A stretch of 64,000 nt of DNA, from the NCBI GenBank assembly GCA_017398545.1, contig JAFQFT010000011.1, forward strand, positions 1 through 64,000, read 5' to 3'. The DNA is from Bacilli bacterium (GTDB lineage Bacteria; Bacillota_I; Bacilli_A; ML615J-28; CAG-313). The notes under the pieces were generated by a model, which searched no databases, had not been told where the DNA came from, and saw only the letters and a list, made by a program, of their open reading frames with translations. This document shows positions 51,990 through 62,145 of this stretch, in pieces. Position 1 is the stretch's first letter, and the number at the start of each line of letters is the position of its first letter. The position numbers and the translations under genes are program-made.

Positions 51990-53459
51990 TTATTTATTAT
52001 TATCTCTACGATAGACTTTAGTTAATTTAGCAATATAATCACATAAATCACTATTCATATCATTTTTTTCAATTCTAAAAGTCCAATTTCCACCAAGGAC
52101 TGAAGGTGTGTTAATTCTTGCCTCAAGACCTTTTTGTAAATAATCCCAAAATGGTATAATAGCTAAATTACATACAGATGAAAGTGCTGCACGAATAAGT
52201 TCATTTCCTACTTCATAAGGATTATCAAAATGTAGATATTCATGTATAAAAGCTTTTTCTTCATCACTTAAAGTGTTATACCATCCTCTAACAGGAGGAT
52301 TATCATGAGTACCAGTATATACTACATCACTCTTAGTTAAATGGTGTGGCATATGTTCTGAATCACCTTTTGGATCAAAACCAAATTCTAATATTTTCAT
52401 ACCAGGATATCCTAATTTTTTAAGCATCTTATGAACACCTTCTGTTAAGAATCCTAGGTTTTCAGCAATAATATCAACTTCACCTAAAGCTTTCTTAATT
52501 GCGTTAAATAAACTAACATTAGGACCCTTTTTCCATTTACCACGCATTGCGTCAGTATCAGTAGCTGGTATTGCAAAATATGCTTCAAATCCTCTAAAAT
52601 GATCGATTCTAATTGTATCAAATAACTTAGCTGCTACTTCAACACGTCTTACCCACCAAGCATAATTATCTTCTTTCATCACTTTATAATCATATAAAGG
52701 ATTACCCCAAAGTTGACCAAGTGGTGCAAAGTCATCAGCAGGACATCCTGCAACCATTAAAGGAACTAAGTCACTTCCTAATTGGAAAAGTTTAGGATTT
52801 GCCCATACATCTGAAGAATCAAGTGCTGTATATATTGGCATATCACCAATTATTTTAATACCTTTAGAATTAGCATAATCTCTTAAAGCATTCCATTGTT
52901 TAAAGAAAACATATTGTGTAAATTTCCAAAAGTTTACATCATCTAAATATTCTTTTTTAAAACTATTTAACGCTTTTTTATCACGATATTTATAAGAGTC
53001 TTCCCACTCTAAAAAAGATACACCATTATGATAGTCTTTAAGTGTCATAAATAAAGCGAAATCTTCCAACCAGTCTTTATGTTCTTTTTCAAACTTTTTC
53101 ATAAGTTTTACATCAAACTTAGAAAAAGCTTTTTTTAATACAAGATACCTAGTGTTATACAGTTTACCATAATCTATTACTAGCGATTCATCTAATAAAT
53201 AATCATAATCAGATTCTTCTAATAATCCATCTTCTTTTAATAAATCAAAATCAATAAAATATGGATTTCCCGCAAATACTGAAAATGATTGATATGGGCT
53301 ATCTCCATAAGACGTTGGTCCGATTGGTAGAACTTGCCAATATGATTGATGACATTTTTCCAAAAAATCAACAAACTCATAAGCCTCTTTTCCCAGTGTT
53401 CCAATACCATATGAATTAGGAAGACTGAATATTGGTAAAAGTATTCCACTAGTTCTCAT
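51990..53459 (-). CDS. malQ: 4-alpha-glucanotransferase
   Basis: 489-residue GH77 amylomaltase acting on maltodextrins and glycogen. Start RTSGILLPIFSLPNSYGIGTLG, SPYQSFSVFAGNPYFID, catalytic region IRIDHFRGFEAYFAIP (nucleophile Asp), IAENLGFLT (acid Glu) and TGTHDNPPVRGWY are all present. Placed between rbfA and uvrC, an unusual location for a sugar enzyme within the translation cluster. Confidence 0.95.
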   Translation of the reverse strand: MRTSGILLPIFSLPNSYGIGTLGKEAYEFVDFLEKCHQSYWQVLPIGPTSYGDSPYQSFSVFAGNPYFIDFDLLKEDGLLEESDYDYLLDESLVIDYGKLYNTRYLVLKKAFSKFDVKLMKKFEKEHKDWLEDFALFMTLKDYHNGVSFLEWEDSYKYRDKKALNSFKKEYLDDVNFWKFTQYVFFKQWNALRDYANSKGIKIIGDMPIYTALDSSDVWANPKLFQLGSDLVPLMVAGCPADDFAPLGQLWGNPLYDYKVMKEDNYAWWVRRVEVAAKLFDTIRIDHFRGFEAYFAIPATDTDAMRGKWKKGPNVSLFNAIKKALGEVDIIAENLGFLTEGVHKMLKKLGYPGMKILEFGFDPKGDSEHMPHHLTKSDVVYTGTHDNPPVRGWYNTLSDEEKAFIHEYLHFDNPYEVGNELIRAALSSVCNLAIIPFWDYLQKGLEARINTPSVLGGNWTFRIEKNDMNSDLCDYIAKLTKVYRRDNNK

Positions 53460-53471
53460 ATATATATTCCT

Positions 53472-53810
53472 CTATTTCTTTAAATTTTCAATAACTTCAT
53501 TAATATGATTCCCATAAGTTAGAGATTCATCATATTTAAAACGAAGTTCTGGAGTTTTTCTTAAATCTAAACGGTGAGCAAGTTCACTTCTTAAGAATCC
53601 TTTAGCCTGTTCTAAAGCTTTCTTAGTAGCTTCGATTTCACCATCATTACCTAAAACTGTATACCATACCATAGCAACACTCATATCTTTATTAAGTGCT
53701 ACTTTAGTAATAGATACAAATTTAATTAATTCATTGTGAACTTCACTAAAAATAATACTAGCTAGTTCTCTTTCAATGATTTTTTCTACACGTTGAATAC
53801 GATAAGCCAT
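53472..53810 (-). CDS. rbfA: 30S ribosome-binding factor A
   Basis: 112 residues, KH-type fold; YRIQRVEKIIERELASII start and HRLDLRKTPELRFKYDESLTYG match RbfA, which helps 16S rRNA 5'-end maturation, especially in the cold. Follows infB by 2 nt. Confidence 0.96.
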   Translation of the reverse strand: MAYRIQRVEKIIERELASIIFSEVHNELIKFVSITKVALNKDMSVAMVWYTVLGNDGEIEATKKALEQAKGFLRSELAHRLDLRKTPELRFKYDESLTYGNHINEVIENLKK

Positions 53811-53812
53811 AA

Positions 53813-56296
53813 TTATTCACGCTCTGTTTCTTCCATAATGAAGCATTCTAAGCGGTCTCCAACTTTAACATCATTAAAGTGTTCAATAGTAATACCACAA
53901 TCGTATCCTTCTTTTACTTCTTTAACGTCTTCTTTAAAACGTCTAAGACCTGCTATCTTACCTGTATAAATAACAATACTATCACGAATTACTCTAATAG
54001 TTCCACCTCTTACAATTGTTCCTCTAGTTACCATAGAACCAGCAATTGTCCCAATTCTAGAGATTTTGAATAATTCACGTACTTCTGCTTCACCTGTAAC
54101 TTTTTCTTCAAATACTGGATCAAGCATACCTTTAGCTGCTTTTTCAATATCTTCTTGTAATTTATAAATAATATTATATAAACGAATTTCAACATTCTTT
54201 TCTTTTGCAAGGTCACTAATTTGACTTGTAGGACGAATATTAAAGCCAACAATAATTGCATGAGATGCGATAGCAAGACTTATATCATTATCAGTAACAC
54301 CACCAACACGAGCACTAATAATATTAATCTTAGTTCCTTCAATTTGAATCTTATCAACTAAACCTTTAATTGCTTCAATAGAACCCTGAACATCACACTT
54401 AATGATTAAGTTTAGTACTTTTAACTCACCATTTGCTTCAGACATAATTTCATTTAATGATGCAGCTCTTGCAGAACCCATTTCTTCATTAAATTTATTT
54501 TGAGCACGTACTTCAGCAATGGCTCTTGCTTTTCTTTCATCATCTAATGCCATGAATTTTTCACCAGCAAATGGAACTTCTGCAATACCAGTAATTTCAA
54601 CTGGTTTAGCAGGACCAGCTACTTTAACTTGACGACCAAGTTCATCTTGCATTGCACGTACACGACCATAAGTTGTACCTACAACAATCATGTCACCAAC
54701 TTTTAAAGTACCATTTTGAACAAGAAGTGTTGCAACAGGACCACGACCTTTATCAAGTCTTGCTTCAATTACAGTACCAATTGCTAAACGTTTAGGATTA
54801 GCTTTATATTCATTCATATCACTTGTTAAAATGACCATTTCAAGTAAGTCATCAACACCTTTACCTGTAAGTGCTGAGATTGGAACAAAAATAGTATCCC
54901 CACCCCATTCTTCAGCAATAAGGTTATAAGACATTAATTCTTGTTTTACACGATCAGGATTGGCAGTTGGTTTATCCATTTTATTAATCGCAACAATAAT
55001 TGGAACACCAGCAGCTTGAGCATGTTCAATAGCTTCTTTTGTTTGAGGCATCATACCATCATCAGCAGCAACTACTAGAATAACAATATCAGTAACTTGT
55101 GCACCACGAGCACGCATTTCAGTAAATGCAGCATGCCCTGGAGTATCAATAAATGTAATTAAACGACCATCTTTTTGAACTTGATAAGCCCCGATATGTT
55201 GTGTAATACCACCAGCTTCACCACGAACAACGTGACTACTTCTAATTGTATCTAAAAGTGTAGTTTTACCATGGTCAACGTGACCCATAATTGTAACAAT
55301 AGCAGGACGTGGTTCTAAGTCTTCAGGACTGTCTTCAATTTCAATTTCATCAAATCTGATTAAATCAGTAATTTGTTTATCTTTTACTTCAAAGTTATAT
55401 TCCATTGCGATAAGTTCAATAGTATCTCTATCTAATGTTTGAGTTGCAGATGCAAAAATACCCATTGAAGTAAATAACTTTTTAACTAAATCAGTTACAG
55501 AAATTCCAAGTTCTTCAGCAACATCCATAACAGTCATATTAAGTTCATAATAAAGAACATTTTCTTCTTTCTTTTGTTCAATAGTACCAGCTAATTTTTC
55601 AGCACGACTCTTATGTTGTTTAGGTTTCTTACTAACAACTTTATCTCTAGTACTAACTTTTGGTTTAATTCTATTATTTCCTCCACCTTCATAATGACCA
55701 TCTTCTAAGAATTCATCATATTTATCTAAGAATTCTTCATCTACTAATGTTTCAACAATTTCATCTTTATAAGATGGAATATCACTAGGACGTGGTTTAG
55801 AATTAGATTTATTGTTATTGTTATTGTTGTTATTATTATTTCCTTGTTTACCTGGTTGTTTATTTTCTGGTTTATCTTGTTTTGATGGTTGTTTATTTTC
55901 TGGTTTACCAGGTTGTTTGTTTTCCGATTTGCCTTGTTTTGATGGTTGTTTATTTTCTGGTTTACCTTGTTTTCCAGGTTGTTTATTTTCTTGTTTTCCA
56001 GGTTGTTTATTTTCTGGTTTTACATTACTAGCACCAGATTGTTTATTTTCAGGTTTACCAGCTTTTCCAGCATTATCAGGTGCTGCTTGTTTACTAGGTG
56101 CTGGTTTTGGTGCTACTGGTTTAGCTTTAGTTTTAAATGGATAAGGTACTCCATAATGTTTAGCTAATTTCTTTTCTAAATTTTTATCAAGATCACTTTC
56201 TTCTGTATATGTTTGTCCAACAGCAACATTTTTTAATAATTTTAATAAATCTGCAGTTGACACCTTTAAGAATTCCGCTACTTCTTTAACTTTCAT
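53813..56296 (-). CDS. infB: translation initiation factor IF-2
   Basis: 827 residues. GTPase motifs [18 protein letters not shown] and NKMD, followed by the EF-Tu-like, middle and C-terminal fMet-tRNA-binding domains. N-terminal region (about 60-165) is low complexity: repeats of [15 protein letters not shown] and a run of ten Asn, probably a flexible linker. A second N-terminal helix domain (about 250-310) precedes the G domain. Standard nusA-infB-rbfA order. Confidence 0.97.
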   Translation of the reverse strand: MKVKEVAEFLKVSTADLLKLLKNVAVGQTYTEESDLDKNLEKKLAKHYGVPYPFKTKAKPVAPKPAPSKQAAPDNAGKAGKPENKQSGASNVKPENKQPGKQENKQPGKQGKPENKQPSKQGKSENKQPGKPENKQPSKQDKPENKQPGKQGNNNNNNNNNNKSNSKPRPSDIPSYKDEIVETLVDEEFLDKYDEFLEDGHYEGGGNNRIKPKVSTRDKVVSKKPKQHKSRAEKLAGTIEQKKEENVLYYELNMTVMDVAEELGISVTDLVKKLFTSMGIFASATQTLDRDTIELIAMEYNFEVKDKQITDLIRFDEIEIEDSPEDLEPRPAIVTIMGHVDHGKTTLLDTIRSSHVVRGEAGGITQHIGAYQVQKDGRLITFIDTPGHAAFTEMRARGAQVTDIVILVVAADDGMMPQTKEAIEHAQAAGVPIIVAINKMDKPTANPDRVKQELMSYNLIAEEWGGDTIFVPISALTGKGVDDLLEMVILTSDMNEYKANPKRLAIGTVIEARLDKGRGPVATLLVQNGTLKVGDMIVVGTTYGRVRAMQDELGRQVKVAGPAKPVEITGIAEVPFAGEKFMALDDERKARAIAEVRAQNKFNEEMGSARAASLNEIMSEANGELKVLNLIIKCDVQGSIEAIKGLVDKIQIEGTKINIISARVGGVTDNDISLAIASHAIIVGFNIRPTSQISDLAKEKNVEIRLYNIIYKLQEDIEKAAKGMLDPVFEEKVTGEAEVRELFKISRIGTIAGSMVTRGTIVRGGTIRVIRDSIVIYTGKIAGLRRFKEDVKEVKEGYDCGITIEHFNDVKVGDRLECFIMEETERE

Positions 56297-56300
56297 AGTT

Positions 56301-56615
56301 TTACTCTCCTTCTACTTCTACAGTATGATGTTTAAGAATGGCTTTAGAAAAACCTAAGTCCGCAATACCTAACACTTTATTATTATTAGATCCTATTGCA
56401 TCACTCAATTCATCACTTGTAAAAGATTTTATAATCTTTACGTTATAATAAAACGCTTTTTTCTCTATTTTATCTATTGTAGCTATTGAAGCATCTTTAG
56501 CTACTAAAATTAAATGTAAATCATTCCCTTGTAGTTTACTAATTACTGCATCAGTTCCTACAATCACCTTGCCAGCTCTTTTAGCTAGCCCTAATAAAGA
56601 TAATATTTTATTCAC
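56301..56615 (-). CDS. L7Ae-family RNA-binding protein (YlxQ)
   Basis: 104 residues with [18 protein letters not shown] and [16 protein letters not shown], typical of the L7Ae/L30e RNA-binding fold; YlxQ in Bacillus lies at the same place between ylxR and infB. Binds kink-turn-like RNA; precise role unknown. Overlaps ylxR by 8 nt. Confidence 0.9.
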   Translation of the reverse strand: MNKILSLLGLAKRAGKVIVGTDAVISKLQGNDLHLILVAKDASIATIDKIEKKAFYYNVKIIKSFTSDELSDAIGSNNNKVLGIADLGFSKAILKHHTVEVEGE

Positions 56616-56886
56616 CTTGTGACACCTTCTTTAAAAGTTCATCATATATTTCATCAGGTACTTGTATTTCTAAAAAACGATCTAATATATGTTTTTTCTT
56701 AGCCGCTTTAATAACATCTGAATCTTTACATAAATAAACACCATGTCCACGAACTTTACCAGTATCATCAATAGTTACTTTACCATCTGGTTCTCTTACA
56801 ACACGTAGTAAGTCTTTTTTAGGGAATTGATTTCCTGTAATAACACACTTACGCATTGGAACTTTTTTAACAATAGGTGTTTTCAT
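56608..56886 (-). CDS. ylxR: YlxR-family RNA-binding protein
   Basis: 92 residues from the ATG at 56886 behind GGTGAT. VPMRKCVITGNQFPKKDLLRVVR and GRGHGVYLC-like VRGHGVYLCKDSDV are the YlxR signature. In Bacillus this protein binds RNase P RNA and affects transcription. Located between nusA and ylxQ as usual. Confidence 0.93.
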   Translation of the reverse strand: MKTPIVKKVPMRKCVITGNQFPKKDLLRVVREPDGKVTIDDTGKVRGHGVYLCKDSDVIKAAKKKHILDRFLEIQVPDEIYDELLKKVSQGE

Positions 56887-56899
56887 ATATATCACCTAT

Positions 56900-57985
56900 T
56901 TATGCAGTATATACATTAGGTTTGAAACGGATTTCTTCACGATAAGCAGTTGTTTCATCCTTAATATCAATTCTCCAACCAGTAACTTGAGATGCAAGAC
57001 GTACATTTTGACCACCTTTACCAATTGCTAAACTAAATTGTTCATCTGGTACAATAACAATAGCTTTATGCGTATCTTCATCAATTAATACAGAAATTAC
57101 TTTAGCAGGAGTAAGTGCTTCTGCAATTAATAAAATTGGATTGTCATTCCATTCAAAGATATCAATTCTTTCACCGTTTAATGCTTGGTTAATTTGTTTA
57201 ATACGAGCTCCACCAACACCTACACATGCACCTTTAGCATCAACATTAATATTGTTAGACTTAATACCAATCTTAGAACGATTACCAGGTTCTCTTACAA
57301 TATTAATTACTTCAATAACACCTTGTGCAATTTCAGGAATATAAAGTTCAAATAAACGTTTAATAATTTCTTTATTAGAACGAGATACAAATACTTTAGG
57401 ACTCTTAGTAGTTTCTTCAACTTTAGTTATAGTTACTTTAATTTGTTTACCTGGAGCATAATTTTCACCAAATAATGCTTCTTCGATTGGCATAAAAGTT
57501 TGAGTATTCATACCTAGATTTAAAATAACTACTTTATCAGTTGCTTTATCAACAGTTGCAGTAACAACTTCACCTTCTTTAGATTTGAAGTATTCATAAG
57601 CACGTTTATAACCTAACTCTTTTAAGTTTTGAATAAATGTAGTTTTAAAACGTGTAGCACCTTTTCTACCAATTTCATTAAATGGAACTTCACGTTTAAT
57701 AACTGATCCTACTCTAACTCTTGCTCTAATTTCTTTAGCTTGTTCTAAAGTAATTTGTCCTTCTAATTCAAGTTCTGGATTAATTTCTTCAACAACATTA
57801 AAAGTTTCAGTAATTCTTACCTTCTTTTGTTCATCATTAAATTCTACTTCAATAATACCAGTGTGTCCTTCAGCTTGTGCAGCTTTAATTAACGCAATTT
57901 CAACAGCTCTAAAAACATCTTCTTTTTCTAAACGACGTTCTTCTGCAATAACTTCTAAATATTCATAAAAACCTTTACTAATCAT
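56900..57985 (-). CDS. nusA: transcription elongation factor NusA
   Basis: 361 residues with N-terminal RNAP-binding domain (LEKEDVFRAVEIALIKAA), S1 domain (about 135-200) and two KH domains (IGIKSNNINVDAKGACVGVGG; FSLAIGKGGQNVRLAS). Lacks the acidic repeats of enterobacteria, as is normal for Gram-positives. Controls pausing and termination. Confidence 0.97.
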   Translation of the reverse strand: MISKGFYEYLEVIAEERRLEKEDVFRAVEIALIKAAQAEGHTGIIEVEFNDEQKKVRITETFNVVEEINPELELEGQITLEQAKEIRARVRVGSVIKREVPFNEIGRKGATRFKTTFIQNLKELGYKRAYEYFKSKEGEVVTATVDKATDKVVILNLGMNTQTFMPIEEALFGENYAPGKQIKVTITKVEETTKSPKVFVSRSNKEIIKRLFELYIPEIAQGVIEVINIVREPGNRSKIGIKSNNINVDAKGACVGVGGARIKQINQALNGERIDIFEWNDNPILLIAEALTPAKVISVLIDEDTHKAIVIVPDEQFSLAIGKGGQNVRLASQVTGWRIDIKDETTAYREEIRFKPNVYTA

Positions 57986-58008
57986 TTTCTTTCTCCCTTA
58001 ATTCCTTT

Positions 58009-58476
58009 CTAAAACTTTACCGCAAGGCGTAGCTTTGCAATTTTTGATTTTTCAATAGTTACTAGTTTTGTTCTTGTTTTATTTATTACATTTACATTTA
58101 TAGAATCACTTGTATATGACTCTAAATATCCATAAATCTCTTTTTGATTAAAAGCACTCTCAATCTTTTCATATGTCTTAAGATATATATACTTACCAAG
58201 TGCTTTTTCCAAATCATCATCAGACTTTAATTCTCTTTCAATACCTACAGTTGTCACTTCTAAATAATATCCATCAGGTAAATAATCATTTACTAAATCC
58301 AAGATTTCTTCATTTATTTTAGCAACATCATCAATATCAATATCAAAAGTATTTGGATCATCGATGGTTATACGAATAATATCTATTCCATATTCATTAA
58401 CATGTTCTACAGATACTAGAATTTTTTGATATTTCTCGACTATAGGCAGACTTAATTCATTAATCTTTCCAATCAT
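58009..58476 (-). CDS. rimP: ribosome maturation factor RimP
   Basis: 155 residues; VEHVNEYGIDIIRITIDDPN and YYLEVTTVGIERELKSDDDLEKALGKYI match RimP (N-terminal alpha/beta, C-terminal SH3-like). Needed for early 30S assembly. First gene of the nusA operon. Confidence 0.93.
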   Translation of the reverse strand: MIGKINELSLPIVEKYQKILVSVEHVNEYGIDIIRITIDDPNTFDIDIDDVAKINEEILDLVNDYLPDGYYLEVTTVGIERELKSDDDLEKALGKYIYLKTYEKIESAFNQKEIYGYLESYTSDSINVNVINKTRTKLVTIEKSKIAKLRLAVKF

Positions 58477-58523
58477 AATATCTTAACCTTTCATTATTAA
58501 AATTTTATTTTTTCATAACAAAG

Positions 58524-58545
58524 GGTGAGCCATTTCTAGCTCACC
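58524..58545 (-). promoter_or_regulatory. leader hairpin of the rimP-nusA operon
   Basis: GGTGAGC / GCTCACC with 8-nt loop in the 5' leader, about 50 nt before the rimP start, without a good U-run. nusA operon leaders are known sites of feedback by NusA in other bacteria; here only the stem is seen. Confidence 0.5.
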
Positions 58546-58571
58546 TCTTCTTGCCTTATTACTACATATAT

Positions 58572-58600
58572 ATGATACCATAAATTATCAAAATAGTCAA
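58572..58600 (-). promoter_or_regulatory. promoter of the rimP-nusA-infB operon
   Basis: Minus strand TTGACT, 17 nt (ending TGG), TATCAT. Confidence 0.75.
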
Positions 58601-58706
58601 GTAATGTATCTTTAAACAACTAATATAATAAACTTTTTTATAAAATTACTTTTCAAAGTCATAAATTTTTGATAAAATATCTATACTAAAAATTAAGGAG
58701 GTAAAA

Positions 58707-60368
58707 ATGTATAATTTAAAACTTAATAACAAAATAATAAGCTTTAAACCAGGTAATAAAGTACTCGACTTAATTGATAAACAAGAAGTAAAACAATACA
58801 TGGTTTGTAAAATTGATCAAACGATTAAAGAACTTACATATCCTCTATCAGAAAAACATAATAACTCTGAAATTACACTTTTAACACTTGAACATCAAGA
58901 AGCTGGTAGAGCATATGAAGCAACACTTAGATATATAATATCTATGGCTTTTGCAAACCTATATCCAGAAATTGATATTAAATTTAATTACAATGTAAGT
59001 AGATCAATATTCTGTGAAGTTCTAAATTCAGGAATTAAAATGAGTAAAATTACTGACGAAGTATTAAAAGAAGTTAAAAGATTAATCGATTTAGATTTAC
59101 CTATTGAAAGAGTAACACTAACTGTTAAAGAAGCAATTGAAATCTACAAAGAACTTCGCCATGATGATAAACTTAATATCTTAGAATATCGTCCAGACAA
59201 AATAGTTCACTTATATAAATGTGAAAACTATTATGATTATATGTATTGTTATATGTTACCATCAACTGGTTTTATTAAGAGCTATTGTATAAGACCATAT
59301 AGTCCTGGATTAATAATTCAGTATCCAAGATATGAACTAGATGCCAAAATTCCGGAATTCCTTGAAGAGCCAACATATGGAAGAACACTAAGAGAAGCAG
59401 GTAAATGGGGAAAAATTAGCAAAACAAATTCTATCGTTAAAATTAACAAAAAAATAGAATGCGAAAACATTACTGACTTTATTCAAACATGTGAAATGAA
59501 ACACAATAACATGCTTGCAGAACTCGGAAGTAATATCAAAAAAGAAATAGAAAACATTAGACTTATCTGTATAGCAGGACCTTCATCAAGTGGTAAAACG
59601 ACATTCTGTAATCGTCTAAGAATAGAACTTATGTCAAGAGGTATAACTCCTATTATGATATCTATGGATGACTATTATTTAACAAAACCTGAAATCGCAA
59701 AAATCCAAGGAAAAACAGATATTAAAGATTTAGACTTAGAACATATCAACTGTTTAGATATTGAACTATTTAATCAAAATTTATTTGATCTAATCAATGG
59801 TGAAGAAGTAACACTTCCAAAATATAACTTTAAAACAGGTAAAAGAGAATCAGGCAAAACACTTAAAATTAGTGATTCTACACCTATTATGATAGAAGGA
59901 ATTCATGCCCTTAATGAACTACTTACAGCATCAATTCCTAAACATCAAAAATATAAAGTATATATTGCACCACAAATACAAATCAATATTGATGATCATT
60001 CTCCACTTTCTACAACTGACTTAAGATTAATAAGAAGAATAGTAAGAGATATGGAGTTTAGAAACTGCCCGCCTGAGGAAACAATTTCAATGTGGCAAAG
60101 CGTAAGAAACGGTGAATTCAAATGGATTTATCCAAACCAAGAAGGAGCTAACTTTGTATTTAATAGTGAACTAACATATGAACTTGCAGTATTTAAAAAA
60201 TATGCACTTCCTGCGCTATCTAACATACCACAATCAGATCCTTCATATATTACCGCAAACAGACTAATCAAATACTTAAAATACTTTAAAGACATAACTG
60301 ATGAATCAGCAATCCCATGTAATTCCTTAATTAGAGAATTTATTGGTGGATCATGTTTTAAAGTGTAA
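58707..60368 (+). CDS. uridine-kinase-like nucleoside kinase with N-terminal TGS/threonyl-tRNA-synthetase-like part
   Basis: 553 residues. First ~60 residues fold like a TGS domain; 70-240 resemble the threonyl-tRNA synthetase editing region (EAGRAYEATLRYII). The kinase part has P-loop GPSSSGKTTF (about 291-300), SMDDYYL and IEGIHALN as in uridine kinases. Known in many Firmicutes as a two-part nucleoside kinase. Function probably pyrimidine salvage; unusual N-terminus unexplained. AAGGAGG before ATG. Confidence 0.88.
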   Translation: MYNLKLNNKIISFKPGNKVLDLIDKQEVKQYMVCKIDQTIKELTYPLSEKHNNSEITLLTLEHQEAGRAYEATLRYIISMAFANLYPEIDIKFNYNVSRSIFCEVLNSGIKMSKITDEVLKEVKRLIDLDLPIERVTLTVKEAIEIYKELRHDDKLNILEYRPDKIVHLYKCENYYDYMYCYMLPSTGFIKSYCIRPYSPGLIIQYPRYELDAKIPEFLEEPTYGRTLREAGKWGKISKTNSIVKINKKIECENITDFIQTCEMKHNNMLAELGSNIKKEIENIRLICIAGPSSSGKTTFCNRLRIELMSRGITPIMISMDDYYLTKPEIAKIQGKTDIKDLDLEHINCLDIELFNQNLFDLINGEEVTLPKYNFKTGKRESGKTLKISDSTPIMIEGIHALNELLTASIPKHQKYKVYIAPQIQINIDDHSPLSTTDLRLIRRIVRDMEFRNCPPEETISMWQSVRNGEFKWIYPNQEGANFVFNSELTYELAVFKKYALPALSNIPQSDPSYITANRLIKYLKYFKDITDESAIPCNSLIREFIGGSCFKV

Positions 60369-60382
60369 CTAATAATAGAATA

Positions 60383-60414
60383 AAATAGGGCAGTCGTTAA
60401 CTGCCCAATTTTAT
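60383..60414 (+). terminator. terminator of the nucleoside kinase gene
   Basis: GGGCAGT / ACTGCCC followed by a T-rich run. Confidence 0.75.
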
Positions 60415-60486
60415 TTGAAATAACAATATTTACTAATAAGACTATATTTACAATTTGGACAGATAGCATCTAGCCGATTTTAATCT

Positions 60487-60527
60487 AAAAAATAAAACCT
60501 ATAATAGACTTAAACTATTATAGGTTA
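60487..60527 (-). terminator. terminator of the rRNA methyltransferase gene
   Basis: AACCTATAATAG / CTATTATAGGTT with U-run on the minus strand. Confidence 0.8.
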
Positions 60528-61280
60528 TTTTAATTCCCACATTAGAAGTGCAGCTGCAATACTAACGTTTAAACTTTCTACATCATTATTCATTGGTAAA
60601 ATAATATTTTTATCACAAAGTTCTAATACTTTAGTGCTTACACCTTGTGCTTCATTACCAACAACGATAGCTAGTTTTTTTAATTTTTCTACTTCTTTGA
60701 CACTTATTGATGATTCAAGATGAGTTCCATAGATAGTTATATCATTTTGTTTCAATATTGATATTATTTTAACTAAATCACCTTTAAATAAAGGTATTTT
60801 AAAGATTGCTCCTTGTGTAGCGCGAAGGACTTTTTCATTATAATAATCAACAGTTTCTAAACTTGATATTACAGCATCTATTCCAAGTGCTGCACTAGTT
60901 CTAATAATAGTACCTAAGTTACCTGGATCATTTACGTCATCTAGAATTAGTATTCTTAAATTATCTTTAGAAATAATACTTTCTAAATCTTGATTTGTAA
61001 TGGAATTTACAACCCCAATAATATTTTGTGGACTTTTTGTAGAAGATAATTTTTTAATAATTTGTTCGTTAACCAAATATTTTTCATCTACATTAATTTT
61101 ATCTAATACTTCTTTTTCAGTACAAAGAACAACTTTTAAGGTATTATGTTTTAAAGCTTCTTCTACTAAATGATATCCCTCAACAATGAATAAATTATAT
61201 TCATTTCTTGCTTGTTTATCTTTTAATGATAATAACCATTTAATATAAGAATTATTTACCGAAGTAATTTCTTTAATCAT
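60525..61280 (-). CDS. SpoU/TrmH-family RNA 2'-O-methyltransferase
   Basis: 251 residues. N-terminal substrate-binding domain (SLKDKQARNEYNLFIVEGYHLV) and a SPOUT knot with LDDVNDPGNLGTIIRTS, IVVGNEAQGVS and LPMNNDVESLNVSIAAALLMWE. Methylates a ribose in rRNA or tRNA; the target cannot be told. Last gene of a two-gene minus-strand unit with the membrane protein upstream. Confidence 0.92.
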   Translation of the reverse strand: MIKEITSVNNSYIKWLLSLKDKQARNEYNLFIVEGYHLVEEALKHNTLKVVLCTEKEVLDKINVDEKYLVNEQIIKKLSSTKSPQNIIGVVNSITNQDLESIISKDNLRILILDDVNDPGNLGTIIRTSAALGIDAVISSLETVDYYNEKVLRATQGAIFKIPLFKGDLVKIISILKQNDITIYGTHLESSISVKEVEKLKKLAIVVGNEAQGVSTKVLELCDKNIILPMNNDVESLNVSIAAALLMWELK

Positions 61281-61281
61281 T

Positions 61282-62016
61282 TTAGTTTGTACCTATTTCA
61301 CCATAATAATATACAGCATATTCATACCATAAGTATTCAAGACGTTCTTTCAATACAGTTAATTCACCTTGAAGAAGTACCACACCAACTGATAATACTA
61401 AAATAAAGATATTAGCAAAAATTAACCATTTAGTAATTTTTGAATTAAGATCTTTTCTTTTTCTAAAGATAAAATAAACACCAACTGATATTAGAATTAA
61501 TAAAAGTGGAAGCCATAGGTATGAAACACATACTCTAAACCAATAACCAAAATCACTCCACATATATTCACTGCTTTGAAGAGCCATCATATCTACATAT
61601 TTTTCCCATAGCATATCATAAAAAAACTTATCAATAAATGAATCTAAACAAGCACTTCCTACTGCTTTTGTTAAAAATGGCATTGAACATAAACATATAA
61701 ATGTAAATACACAATATAACATTACACTCCAGTGTATTTTATCAAGGACAGAAACTTTCTCAACAATAACGCCATCTTCATTAACTTCTTTATCAGAATC
61801 ATTTAACTTACTTAAACGTTCTTCTTCAGTAAGTGCTAAATGATCGTTTAATATTTGATATTCTTCTTGAAGTTTATCAATCTCTTCATCACTACAAGGA
61901 AGATCTTTCCCAAGAAGTAAAGCTTCATTATACTCATTAATTAATTTTAATACATATGCTTTTCTCTCTACTGCTTCTTCATATGTATCTGGAATTTGAT
62001 ATTCAAAATCACTCAT
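61282..62016 (-). CDS. membrane protein with N-terminal coiled-coil part
   Basis: Not recognised. 244 residues: an acidic, helical N-terminal part (1-90, EEAVERKAYVLKLINEYNEA) then three hydrophobic segments (about 95-118, 165-187 and 197-217) and a Tyr-rich end. No signal peptide. One base from the methyltransferase gene, so cotranscribed. Confidence 0.65.
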   Translation of the reverse strand: MSDFEYQIPDTYEEAVERKAYVLKLINEYNEALLLGKDLPCSDEEIDKLQEEYQILNDHLALTEEERLSKLNDSDKEVNEDGVIVEKVSVLDKIHWSVMLYCVFTFICLCSMPFLTKAVGSACLDSFIDKFFYDMLWEKYVDMMALQSSEYMWSDFGYWFRVCVSYLWLPLLLILISVGVYFIFRKRKDLNSKITKWLIFANIFILVLSVGVVLLQGELTVLKERLEYLWYEYAVYYYGEIGTN

Positions 62017-62095
62017 TTTATTTTCACCTCTTTATATAAGTATATCATATTTAATCAACAAATACAATTAAAAACTTTTTATCATTTTCTTTTAA

Positions 62096-62124
62096 TTGAA
62101 GAATAACTAGATTTATGGTATAAT
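62096..62124 (+). promoter_or_regulatory. promoter of the cysteine desulfurase-thiI operon
   Basis: TTGAAG, 17 nt (ending TGG), TATAAT. Confidence 0.75.
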
Positions 62125-62145
62125 TGATAAAGAAAAGGTGATAAA

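Noticed and set aside
55812-56167. Open frames on the plus strand opposite infB with Cys/Leu-rich repeats
   Set aside because: They mirror the NKQPGKQ repeats of the infB N-terminal linker on the other strand; no ribosome site.
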